From: a bacterium
GTDB lineage: Bacteria > Patescibacteriota > JABMPQ01 > JAQVVF01
NCBI GenBank assembly: GCA_030611905.1
Contig: JAUWOX010000011.1
Span: 1-15,478 of the forward strand
Reading direction: 5' to 3'
Length of the DNA stretch: 15,478 nt
Part shown: in pieces, positions 1 through 6,400 of the stretch
Position numbering within the stretch: position 1 is the first letter of the stretch
How the letters are laid out: every line of letters begins with the position of its first letter
Notes under the pieces: generated by a model
Database searches by the model: none
Seen by the model: the letters and a program-made list of their open reading frames with translations, nothing else
Told to the model about the DNA's origin: nothing
Program-made: the position numbers and the translations under genes

Positions 1-256
1 CAGTATATTCCTTAGAAGTAAAAGCATTGTACTCACCACCCACCTCATCTAAATATTCTGAAATAGCTAAAGAATTTGGTCTCTTTTTTGTTCCCTTGAA
101 AAACATATGTTCCAAAAAATGCGACAAACCAGCAATCTTTACAGTTTCATATTTAGAACCCGCGCCAAACAATACTAAAAAAGTTACTGTCTTTGTATCC
201 TTGACAGGAACATGAATAAAACGCAGACCTGATTTTAAATTAATTTTTTTATACAT
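1..256 (-). CDS. M16-family zinc peptidase, N-terminal part (runs off window)
   Basis: Reading the minus strand from the ATG at 254-256 gives 85 residues with no stop before the window edge, so only the N-terminus is present. Residues 46-50 are HFLEH, the inverted zinc motif HxxEH of M16 (insulinase / mitochondrial processing peptidase) metallopeptidases, followed by the typical FKGT and later NAFTSKEYT. In family members the two histidines and a downstream glutamate (off-window) bind zinc and the motif glutamate activates water. No signal peptide is visible, suggesting a cytoplasmic enzyme of the PqqL/YmxG-like group. No Shine-Dalgarno precedes the ATG. Its first 46 bases are nearly identical to 2406-2451, immediately after the GGDEF gene, so this gene probably once followed that gene directly. 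The family call is firm; the subfamily is not resolved. Confidence 0.9.
   Translation of the reverse strand, partial: MYKKINLKSGLRFIHVPVKDTKTVTFLVLFGAGSKYETVKIAGLSHFLEHMFFKGTKKRPNSLAISEYLDEVGGEYNAFTSKEYT
211..256. repeat. Direct repeat copy A (46 bp, 5' end of M16 gene)
   Basis: This 46-base stretch matches 2406-2451 in the same orientation at 44 of 46 positions. The mismatches are at the fourth base and in the acgcaGacc/acgcaAacc segment. Here it encodes the first codons of the M16 peptidase, so this is the functional copy. The two copies bracket the segment holding the coiled-coil and tandem-repeat frames. Confidence 0.9.
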
Positions 257-314
257 AAATAGACATTACAATAATAAAAACTTTTTAAACAACAACACTA
301 TATACTTTAAGAAA

Positions 315-1187
315 TCAAGACCCCTCTCTCCGTGCCGCATCAGCCCTTGCTTTACGCACTCCAGCCATCGACACGTCTCCATAAATCCCTGCCATTCTAC
401 CCAGGGCCTCTGCGTTTGTCTCCCCGCGTAAAAGACTTTCTCGCATTTCCCAAGCTCGCTCAGAATCAAGACCTGCTAAACCTGTAGCTACCCGCCCCTT
501 GTCTGCGCCTTGTCCTAAAAGCCTTTCCCGCATTTCCCAAGCTCGATCAGAATCAAGACCTGCTAAACCTCTAGCTACCCAACCCTTACCAGCTCCTTGC
601 TCTAGCAGCTTTTCTCGCATCTCCCAGGCTCGATCAGAATCAAGACCTGCTAAACCTGCAACTACCATATCCTTATCAACTCCTTGTCTCAAAAGTTTCT
701 CCCGCATTTCCCAAGCTCGATCAGAATCAAGACCTGCTAAGCCCAAAACCACAGTTCCTTTAAAGCCCAAATCAATAAGTCTTTCTCTAAAATCCCAAGC
801 TCGATCAGTATCTATACCAGCCAATCCCTCTCCCATCCATTCTTTTTTCGCTCCCATATCATAAATTCTTTCCCAATAATCAAGCGCCTTATTCTGAAAC
901 TCTAGATCTGCTTGTTCTAGTTCTTCAGTTCCTTCGGGCTCTTCATGCGCCGGCAACTCCCTATCAGGTCTTACCCTGACAATCAATCGTTCCTCTAAAT
1001 CTTTTACCTGCTCATCCAACTCTTTCATAGCCTGATCAAAATCTCTTAAAAAAGTCTCTTTAAGATCAGCTTGGCTAAGATGATAAACTAAACCTTCAAT
1101 TCTTTCAGCTTGCGCTTGCTCGTCAACTACCGCCTGCTCGGATTGAATCTCTCGTAAAGTATCTAAATCAACTAAACTTTGACGCAA
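315..1187 (-). CDS. Tandem-repeat protein (29-residue repeats), possibly the 3' part of a broken gene
   Basis: Function not recognised. The frame gives 290 residues. Residues 1-70 look like coiled coil, 71-95 are an acidic linker, and about 121-264 are five tandem repeats of 28-29 residues, each starting GLAG[LI]D and carrying DRAWEMREKLL. A degenerate copy lies at about 98-120. The repeats look alpha-helical (two short helices per unit), suggesting a solenoid binding surface. No signal peptide, membrane segment or catalytic motif is visible. The nominal start is TTG with no good Shine-Dalgarno. The frame is open back to the TAA of the upstream gene, in the same phase, with coiled-coil-like sequence between, so this may be the C-terminal half of one protein of about 670 residues split by a nonsense codon. 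A sample line here (541-600) is 52% GC against 38% for a line in ileS (9781-9840). Confidence 0.6.
   Translation of the reverse strand: MRQSLVDLDTLREIQSEQAVVDEQAQAERIEGLVYHLSQADLKETFLRDFDQAMKELDEQVKDLEERLIVRVRPDRELPAHEEPEGTEELEQADLEFQNKALDYWERIYDMGAKKEWMGEGLAGIDTDRAWDFRERLIDLGFKGTVVLGLAGLDSDRAWEMREKLLRQGVDKDMVVAGLAGLDSDRAWEMREKLLEQGAGKGWVARGLAGLDSDRAWEMRERLLGQGADKGRVATGLAGLDSERAWEMRESLLRGETNAEALGRMAGIYGDVSMAGVRKARADAARREGS
454..885. repeat. Coding tandem repeat, 87-bp units
   Basis: The word gctcg[ac]tcag recurs at 454, 541, 628, 715 and 799, giving spacings of 87, 87, 87 and 84 bases. Each unit encodes one 29- (or 28-) residue repeat. Similarity is highest among the units anchored at 454, 541 and 628 and weaker toward 799, which suggests recent amplification at the 3' end of the gene. 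There are no unique spacers and the repeat keeps the reading frame. Confidence 0.9.
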
Positions 1188-1229
1188 TTTGTCTAAATCA
1201 CTAATAATATTTCCAAACCTATCTTTAAT

Positions 1230-2330
1230 TTAATCATACTCTAATTTTACTTTTTGAAACTGATCTTTTAACGCAATGCTTAATTCCTGCATTTCTGGAT
1301 TTACTTGACCTGTCCCTGAAGTCTCGGCCAAACCAATAATACCATTTACTTTTGTTGTCCTATCTACTAATTGCTCCTTTAAATCGAGCAAGACTTGCTC
1401 TAGCTTTTGGTTCAAATCAATCACCCGCTCTTCAATATTCAAAGCCTCAAGAAGCTGTTGATAAGATTGATCCAGTTTTTCTTTTTTTTCTTTTGCTCTT
1501 GCTCTGCTACTTGGATCCTGTTGCAAAGAGACTTTTAAATCCGCCAAACATTGTTCAGCAGCAACTGCTTGCCTAGGCGTACTTGGACCAGACCTTTGCT
1601 GTCTTTTTTTAATCACATCTTGCGCTGTTAAAGCGATGTCTAGATGCCTGCCGCAAACGTCTGCTTGTTCTTTCAAAGATTTTAATGGATCAATATCCCG
1701 ACCACCTATTCTATCAGCCAAAACCTGTCTCCTTTCTACGCGCTCTGAATCTTCAGAGCCCTTGCCTGATGACCCACGAACATTAGCCCGCAAGGAAGCA
1801 ACAGCTGCTTTTTTTGCCTTAATCGCTAGATCCAACTCTCTTTTCTGCTCTTTCTTGCCAAACATAGGCAATTTTGATCTTTCTCGCCGCAAATCCCCGA
1901 GTTTCTTTTCATGGAATTCTAACTCTTCTTTCCAACTTCTAATCAAAGCCTGTGGACGCATATCTTCAAGAGAAAAATAACCTGGGCTAGCCTGAACTGC
2001 TCGCCTACCCTCTTGATCCATTCTTCTTTTTTCAATCAACAAATGAGTCAAGTCGCTCTTGGCCTGCTCGTCTTCTTCACTAACAAAAGTAAGATTATCA
2101 GCAATCTTTCCGCCTAGATCCTCCAAACGATCAAAAAGATTTTGGATAACTTCGGAACCAACTACTTCTGAATCCAACAATTCTTCCTTATCCTCGCTAC
2201 CAATCAAAAAAGAACTCAATTGATCTTCCAGATCTAAAACCTTTATAGCGCGGCTATACTTTTTAATTTCTTCTTCTTTAATTGATTCCCTTGCTTCAGA
2301 AGGCGTTCCTCCTGCTTCCATACTTGGCAT
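1230..2330 (-). CDS. Coiled-coil protein of unknown function
   Basis: No family recognised. The 366 residues are highly charged and rich in Glu, Lys, Arg and Gln, with long heptad-like stretches (roughly 60-110, 125-190, 205-235 and 265-366). There is no signal peptide, membrane helix or cysteine cluster, so a soluble structural or scaffold protein is likely. The chosen ATG (2328-2330) lacks a Shine-Dalgarno, and a second ATG three codons on is equally possible. A -10-like TATACT lies on the minus strand at 2385-2390. The TAA stop at 1230-1232 is followed in the same frame by 14 open codons leading into the tandem-repeat frame, and heptad character seems to continue across the stop. The two frames may therefore have been one gene. 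Both lie inside a segment bounded by 46-bp direct repeats and look less AT-rich than most of the window, consistent with acquisition. Confidence 0.65.
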   Translation of the reverse strand: MPSMEAGGTPSEARESIKEEEIKKYSRAIKVLDLEDQLSSFLIGSEDKEELLDSEVVGSEVIQNLFDRLEDLGGKIADNLTFVSEEDEQAKSDLTHLLIEKRRMDQEGRRAVQASPGYFSLEDMRPQALIRSWKEELEFHEKKLGDLRRERSKLPMFGKKEQKRELDLAIKAKKAAVASLRANVRGSSGKGSEDSERVERRQVLADRIGGRDIDPLKSLKEQADVCGRHLDIALTAQDVIKKRQQRSGPSTPRQAVAAEQCLADLKVSLQQDPSSRARAKEKKEKLDQSYQQLLEALNIEERVIDLNQKLEQVLLDLKEQLVDRTTKVNGIIGLAETSGTGQVNPEMQELSIALKDQFQKVKLEYD

Positions 2331-2379
2331 AAAACTAATTACTAATTTATTAAGAATATTAACCTATTATTACCCTGCC

Positions 2380-2451
2380 TTAATAGTATAACGAAAACAA
2401 CAACACATCAATAAAACGCAAACCTGATTTTAAATTAATTTTTTTATACAT
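2380..2451 (-). pseudogene. 5' fragment of the M16 peptidase gene
   Basis: On the minus strand the ATG at 2449-2451 overlaps the stop of the GGDEF gene (gaaAATGTATAA) and begins MYKKINLKSGLRFI, identical in protein to the M16 peptidase start at 256. It then diverges and stops at 2380-2382 after 23 codons. This is most simply a remnant of the original M16 5' end, or a duplicate made when the segment at about 257-2405 was inserted. Confidence 0.75.
2406..2451. repeat. Direct repeat copy B (46 bp)
   Basis: Second copy of the 46-base repeat at 211-256, same orientation, two mismatches. The last bases overlap the stop codon of the GGDEF gene. A shorter word, aaacaacaacac, also occurs at both inner edges of the intervening segment (287-298 and 2395-2406). 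Confidence 0.9.
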
Positions 2452-3355
2452 TTTCTTTTTTATAAGCTTCAAATAAAATTTTAGCTTGACTCTTCAAAGT
2501 ATCTTCAAATTGCTTTATTAATTCAGGAAATCTTGACAACCCCTCCATTCTTCTTTTGCTTTCTTCTTTTAACATTACAAAAAACCAATCTTCGCCCCTT
2601 TCCGTCTCCCTCGTCTCTTCACTATCACTCCGAAACCACCTATTTCTTCCAGCGCGCTTCGCCGCATAAGCAGCAAAATCAGCTTCTTTCCTCGCGTCCT
2701 CATAATATAATTTATCACCTGGCTTAATCACCTTAACCCCTGTGCTAGCAGTTAAATTCCCCAGTTCATCACTAATGCCAATACTCCGAACCATTTCCTC
2801 TAATTTGATCATCACCTTATCCACATCACCTTCTTTAACTCTCGGAAATAAAAATACAAACTCATCTCCTCCCGGACGACCACCGATGTCTGTATTCCTA
2901 AAAACATCCCTAAAGTCTTGCCCAAACTGTTCTAAAATTTTATCAGCTCCCTTATGTCCCAGTGTATCATTAATCCTCTTAAAATGATCTAAATCTATTG
3001 CTGCCAAAAGCATCACCTCGTCTGGCTCATAACTATCCATCTGCTCCAATTCAATATCATAAAATTTTTCTAAACCTTTCTCTCTCCAAAGACCAGTTAA
3101 ATCATCTATCTCCGCTCGCACTTGTTCTTTGGCTAAATCCTTAGCATGTTCTTTTAACCCAACCAATATTTCCTGCTTAGCATCCTCGGACAAACCTTCA
3201 ATATCTACTGCCGGCCCAAACCGCCTATTAACCAACTCTTCATATACTTTTCGCTCTCTTCTTTCCTCTGGCCTTTTCTCGCCATCATCAACATCAGGCC
3301 GCGTATAAGTTCTTTCTTCTTCTTCGGGTACATAACCCTCAACATCTCCTGTCAT
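2444..3355 (-). CDS. GGDEF-domain protein (putative diguanylate cyclase)
   Basis: The GGDEF domain spans about residues 80-240 of 303. DLTGL is at 85-89, IDLDHFKRINDTLGH at 120-134 (Mg/GTP-binding region) and GGDEF at 162-166. RNTD at 153-156 lies five residues before GGDEF, which is the spacing of the inhibitory I-site (RxxD). In this family two GTP are condensed to c-di-GMP and the I-site gives product inhibition. Key residues are intact, so activity is plausible; the usual N-R after DxLTGL is replaced by R-E. The acidic N-terminus (1-80) and helical C-terminus (240-303) show no known sensor domain and no membrane segment, so the protein is probably cytoplasmic. It begins four bases after the glyS stop with no Shine-Dalgarno, implying cotranscription. 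Its stop overlaps the duplicated M16 start. Confidence 0.93.
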   Translation of the reverse strand: MTGDVEGYVPEEEERTYTRPDVDDGEKRPEERRERKVYEELVNRRFGPAVDIEGLSEDAKQEILVGLKEHAKDLAKEQVRAEIDDLTGLWREKGLEKFYDIELEQMDSYEPDEVMLLAAIDLDHFKRINDTLGHKGADKILEQFGQDFRDVFRNTDIGGRPGGDEFVFLFPRVKEGDVDKVMIKLEEMVRSIGISDELGNLTASTGVKVIKPGDKLYYEDARKEADFAAYAAKRAGRNRWFRSDSEETRETERGEDWFFVMLKEESKRRMEGLSRFPELIKQFEDTLKSQAKILFEAYKKENV

Positions 3356-3359
3356 ATTT

Positions 3360-4724
3360 TTATAAATTTAATTTTTTATCAAAATAATCTAATAGTTTAT
3401 CAATTTCCACTCTTTCCTGTTTCATACTATCCCGATCTCTGACCGTCACCTTCTTGTCCTCCAGGCCATCAAAATCAACTGTCAAACAATAGGGGGTTCC
3501 AATTTCATCTTGTCTTCTATAACGTTTTCCAATATTACCGTTATCATCAAACTCACAAACAAAATGACTTTTCAAATTATCAAATATTTCTCTTGCCTTA
3601 CTCACTAATTCCGATTTGTTTCTTAACAAAGGAAAAATGGCCACCTTAATTGGCGCCAGATCATTACTAAATTTCAAAATTACTCTTTTCTCTCCCTTAA
3701 TTTCCTCTTCATTATACGCTGAAATCAGAGCGGCCAAGATACAACGATCCAATCCAAAGGTCGGTTCAATAACATGAGGAATATAACGTTTATTTTTCCG
3801 TTGATCAAAATATTCAAACTTTGCACCCGAAGCCTGCACATGCCTTTTTAAATCATAGTCCGTACGATAAGCCAAGCCAAATACTTCCTTGAATCCAAAC
3901 GGATAGTTAAATTCAACATCAACGGTTCTTCTAGAATAATGAGCCAACTTTTCTTTAGGATGCTCTAATCGACGCAAGTTCTCTTTACTGGCTCCCAACC
4001 TTTGAGCAAATTCTTCTTGCACCTCCAACCACTTCTCAAAAATTGCTTCCCAGTCTGACTCAGGATCAATAAAATATTCAAACTCCATAATTTCAAATTC
4101 TCTTAAGCGAAAAATAAAATTACCAGCTACAATTTCATTTCGAAAAGACTTACCAATCTGAGCAATACCAAAAGGAATCTTCATTCTAGTAGAATCCATA
4201 ATATTCTTAAATTCTACAAAAATTGCTCCAGCAGTCTCTGGCCTTAAATAAACATTGTCTTCTTTTACCCCATTCATTTTCGTTTTGAACATCATATTGA
4301 AATCACGCACCTCGGTCCAATCCAAGCTACCACAGTTTGGACATTTAATCTTTTTTTCTTTAAAGACCTCATTCATCTCATCTATTTTTCCCTCCAAATC
4401 ATCGCCAGTTTCTTTTTCAACTAAATGATCAGCTCGAAAACGATTCTTACAAGACCTGCAATCAACCATCGCATCGTTAAAGCCCTCTACATGACCAGAG
4501 ACCTCCCAAACCTTAGGATGCAAAATAATCGGACCATCTATTCCAACAATATCTTCCCGTTCATGCACAAACATTTTCCACCAAAGTTTTTTAATATTAT
4601 TTTTTAACTCCACGCCATAAGGACCATAAGTATAGGTATTAGCAAAACCACCATAAATTTCTGACGACGAAAAAATAAACCCCCGTCTTTTAGCTAATGA
4701 AACAATTTTATCCATCATGTCCAT
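3360..4724 (-). CDS. glyS: Glycyl-tRNA synthetase, single-chain class II
   Basis: This enzyme attaches glycine to tRNA-Gly in the cytosol. At 454 residues it has the length and order of the dimeric alpha2 GlyRS, not the alpha2beta2 GlyQ/GlyS form. The catalytic N-terminus has IYGGFANTYTYGPYG near 23-37, a Cys4 zinc-type insertion (C89, C92, C128, C131), motif 2 FRNE at 194-197 and motif 3 GLDR at 324-327. The anticodon-binding domain covers about 357-450. The start MDMMDK offers three ATGs; the first is used here. No Shine-Dalgarno is visible, only AT-rich sequence including TAAAATTATG. It is the first gene after a terminator at 4801-4827 and is followed four bases later by the GGDEF gene. 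No T-box lies upstream, unlike ileS. Confidence 0.97.
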   Translation of the reverse strand: MDMMDKIVSLAKRRGFIFSSSEIYGGFANTYTYGPYGVELKNNIKKLWWKMFVHEREDIVGIDGPIILHPKVWEVSGHVEGFNDAMVDCRSCKNRFRADHLVEKETGDDLEGKIDEMNEVFKEKKIKCPNCGSLDWTEVRDFNMMFKTKMNGVKEDNVYLRPETAGAIFVEFKNIMDSTRMKIPFGIAQIGKSFRNEIVAGNFIFRLREFEIMEFEYFIDPESDWEAIFEKWLEVQEEFAQRLGASKENLRRLEHPKEKLAHYSRRTVDVEFNYPFGFKEVFGLAYRTDYDLKRHVQASGAKFEYFDQRKNKRYIPHVIEPTFGLDRCILAALISAYNEEEIKGEKRVILKFSNDLAPIKVAIFPLLRNKSELVSKAREIFDNLKSHFVCEFDDNGNIGKRYRRQDEIGTPYCLTVDFDGLEDKKVTVRDRDSMKQERVEIDKLLDYFDKKLNL

Positions 4725-4800
4725 AATTTTAAGTTTTTAATTTCAAATTCAAAAACAATTTTAAAGCTCTAATTTTAAAATTTCATCTTTATTCTATCAC

Positions 4801-4827
4801 AAAAAAAAAAGACCATCAATATGGCCT
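4801..4827 (-). terminator. Rho-independent terminator after the tgt unit
   Basis: On the minus strand AGGCCAT, loop ATTG and ATGGTCT form a 7-bp stem followed by an uninterrupted run of T. It overlaps the last codons and stop of the 47-aa ORF and ends the tgt, zinc-ribbon and small-membrane-protein unit before glyS. Confidence 0.88.
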
Positions 4828-4959
4828 CGAATCAATATATTTCCTTCCCCCTTTTAAACAACGAAATTCTAATTCTTTCTCAACAAATCTCGGACAACCA
4901 CGCAATATAAAATACAAAATCGACAAATTAATCAATACCACGCAAAACGCTCCTAACAT
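4816..4959 (-). CDS. 47-aa single-pass membrane peptide
   Basis: Function unknown. The ATG (4957-4959) follows a strong Shine-Dalgarno, AGGAGG, five bases upstream; this RBS is built into the final Arg codons of the preceding gene. Only one base separates that gene's stop from this ATG, so translation is probably coupled. The protein has a hydrophobic N-terminal segment at about residues 3-19 (LGAFCVVLINLSILYFI), then a short basic tail ending RKYIDSRPY. The TGA at 4816-4818 lies inside the terminator stem. With its neighbour it forms a pair of tiny membrane proteins behind tgt. The strong RBS argues the ORF is real; nothing visible suggests a role. Confidence 0.65.
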   Translation of the reverse strand: MLGAFCVVLINLSILYFILRGCPRFVEKELEFRCLKGGRKYIDSRPY

Positions 4960-4960
4960 A

Positions 4961-5185
4961 TTACCTCCTCCTCATTTCAAAATGACGATCCTGATTAACG
5001 CATTTTGGACAAGGAAGTTTATCCCCCCTGCTCCCTAAAACAACAAAACGCTCGTTATCACAATAATCACAATCAATCTCTTCCTTTTCAACTTCTTCTT
5101 CTCCTGATTCATACATCTTCCCTATTAAACCAACCAACAAAACCAACCCAATTAATATCACAAAAACAACAACAACAATCTTCAT
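4961..5185 (-). CDS. Small membrane-anchored zinc-ribbon-like protein
   Basis: No specific family recognised. Residues 3-23 form one hydrophobic membrane segment, followed by an acidic stretch (26-38) and two CxxC knuckles (C39/C42 and C59/C62, 16 residues between), which resembles a treble-clef or rubredoxin-type zinc ribbon. The C-terminus is basic (MRRR). The ATG follows a good Shine-Dalgarno (AGGAGGGG, four bases upstream), unlike the large genes around it. It starts 24 bases after the tgt stop and is one base from the next small ORF, so it belongs to the tgt transcription unit. It may be a membrane-tethered nucleic-acid- or protein-binding module, but no function can be assigned. Confidence 0.75.
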   Translation of the reverse strand: MKIVVVVFVILIGLVLLVGLIGKMYESGEEEVEKEEIDCDYCDNERFVVLGSRGDKLPCPKCVNQDRHFEMRRR

Positions 5186-5209
5186 TTTTCCCCTCCTGCT
5201 CTAAAGTGC

Positions 5210-6286
5210 TTACCTTAACGTTTCCATTAATCTTATATAAAATTTTAAATTATGTAAAGTAGCTAACCTTTTTCCCAAAAAACTATCTGACATAAATAAA
5301 TGCCGCAAATAAGCGCAACTAAAATTTTTACACAAATAACAATCACAATTCTTATCTATTTTAGAAAAATCTTTCTTAAATTTACTATTTTTAATATGTA
5401 TTACCTTGTATTTCACCTCTCCCTTTTTCAAATCAATTTCTCCTAAATCCACAAATAATGTTCCATGCCTCGCATTTCTAGTTGGAATAACACAATCAAA
5501 CATATCAATTCCAAAAGAAACTGCCTTAACAATATCTTCCGGATAACCAACGCCCATCAAATATCTCGGCTTATCTTCCGGCAAAAGATCGGCACAAAAC
5601 TCTACCATCTCATATAATTTCTTCTTAGACTCTCCCACTGCCAACCCTCCAATCGCATATCCATCAAAACCTATTTTAATTAAATCTTCTACGCTTTTTT
5701 TTCTCAAATCCCTATACAAAGATCCCTGTGCAATCCCAAACAATAAAGATCGTTTAAGTTTTAATTTTGAACTTTGAACTTTGCACTGTTGTGCCCATTT
5801 CGCCGTTCTTTCTACTGCCTCCCTTGCCTTAATCCGACTACACGGATTTGCCACACATTCATCTAACACCATCATTATATCTGATCCCAAATCCTGTTGG
5901 ATCTTAATCGCTTTTTCAGGAGTTAATAAATATTCCTTGCCATCAATACCCGATTTAAATTTAACTCCTTTATCTGAAATCTTCCTAAATTTTGCCAGAC
6001 TAAAAACTTGGAAACCACCAGAATCTGTTAGAATTGGCTTATCCCAATTCATAAATTTATGTAATCCCCCCACTTCTTTAATCAATTTCTCACCAGGCCG
6101 CAACATCAAATGATAAGTATTGCTCAAAATAATCTGTGCTCCAACTTCATCCAATTCGTCCGGAGTTAATCCTTTGACAAATCCCCGAGTAGCAATCGGC
6201 ATAAAAAATGGAGTCTTTATCACTCCATGAGAAGTTTTTAATTCGCCAGCTCGCGACTTACCTTTTTTATGTAATAATTTAAACAT
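5210..6286 (-). CDS. tgt: tRNA-guanine(34) transglycosylase
   Basis: This enzyme swaps guanine at the wobble position of GUN-anticodon tRNAs for a deazaguanine (preQ1 in bacteria), the first tRNA-bound step of queuosine synthesis. All family hallmarks are present in 358 residues. TDSGGFQ at 87-93 includes the general-base Asp88. GIAQGS is at 184-189 and AIGGLAVGE at 211-219. FDCVIPTRNARHG has the nucleophile Asp264. The zinc ligands are C314, C316, C319 and H345. Length and order are normal, so it should be active. Residues 168-177 (CKVQSSKLKL) replace a variable family segment and are encoded by a short heptamer-like repeat also seen in ileS. There is no Shine-Dalgarno. No queuosine-synthesis gene is in the window, so its substrate may be salvaged (inference). 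Confidence 0.97.
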   Translation of the reverse strand: MFKLLHKKGKSRAGELKTSHGVIKTPFFMPIATRGFVKGLTPDELDEVGAQIILSNTYHLMLRPGEKLIKEVGGLHKFMNWDKPILTDSGGFQVFSLAKFRKISDKGVKFKSGIDGKEYLLTPEKAIKIQQDLGSDIMMVLDECVANPCSRIKAREAVERTAKWAQQCKVQSSKLKLKRSLLFGIAQGSLYRDLRKKSVEDLIKIGFDGYAIGGLAVGESKKKLYEMVEFCADLLPEDKPRYLMGVGYPEDIVKAVSFGIDMFDCVIPTRNARHGTLFVDLGEIDLKKGEVKYKVIHIKNSKFKKDFSKIDKNCDCYLCKNFSCAYLRHLFMSDSFLGKRLATLHNLKFYIRLMETLR

Positions 6287-6313
6287 AACTTTTTTAAATA
6301 ACTACTATGCACT

Positions 6314-6348
6314 TTTAACGGCTACTTTCGTCGATAATAGCCGTTAAA
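6314..6348. repeat. 11-bp inverted repeat upstream of tgt
   Basis: TTTAACGGCTA (6314-6324) and TAGCCGTTAAA (6338-6348) are perfect complements around a 13-base loop. It lies 27 bases upstream of the tgt start. Neither strand has an immediate T-run, so it is not a classical terminator. It could be a 5'-UTR structure, an operator or an mRNA-stabilising hairpin. It does not match the preQ1 riboswitch pattern. Confidence 0.7.
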
Positions 6349-6359
6349 CACCTTCTTTT

Positions 6360-6397
6360 AACTTAAATAAGCTATTTTATTCTGGCTTAAATAAGCC
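6360..6397. repeat. Pair of related 14-bp palindromes
   Basis: AACTTAAATAAGCT (6360-6373) and GGCTTAAATAAGCC (6384-6397) share the core CTTAAATAAG. The second is a palindrome with paired arms. They sit between the TPM gene stop and tgt. Their role is unknown; weak terminators or protein-binding sites are both possible. Confidence 0.55.
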
Positions 6398-6400
6398 AAA

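Noticed and set aside
499..864. Plus-strand 121-aa open frame rich in SRISQARSESRPAKP repeats
   Set aside because: It is the antisense shadow of the 87-bp coding repeat; the minus-strand frame has a helical, charged protein pattern while this one is repetitive Ser/Pro/Arg without a start signal.
454..885. Possible CRISPR array
   Set aside because: Units are contiguous 87-bp coding repeats without unique spacers and keep one reading frame.
257..2405. Insertion sequence or transposon
   Set aside because: No transposase, integrase or terminal inverted repeats were found; only direct repeats of a gene start flank the segment, so it is reported as an insertion of unknown mechanism.
4725..4815. 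T-box leader for glyS
   Set aside because: No TGG(N)ACC core or antiterminator is present on the minus strand upstream of glyS.
6287..6400. preQ1 riboswitch upstream of tgt
   Set aside because: No preQ1-I or -II consensus (no C-rich loop plus A-rich tail) is visible; only an unrelated 11-bp hairpin and small palindromes.
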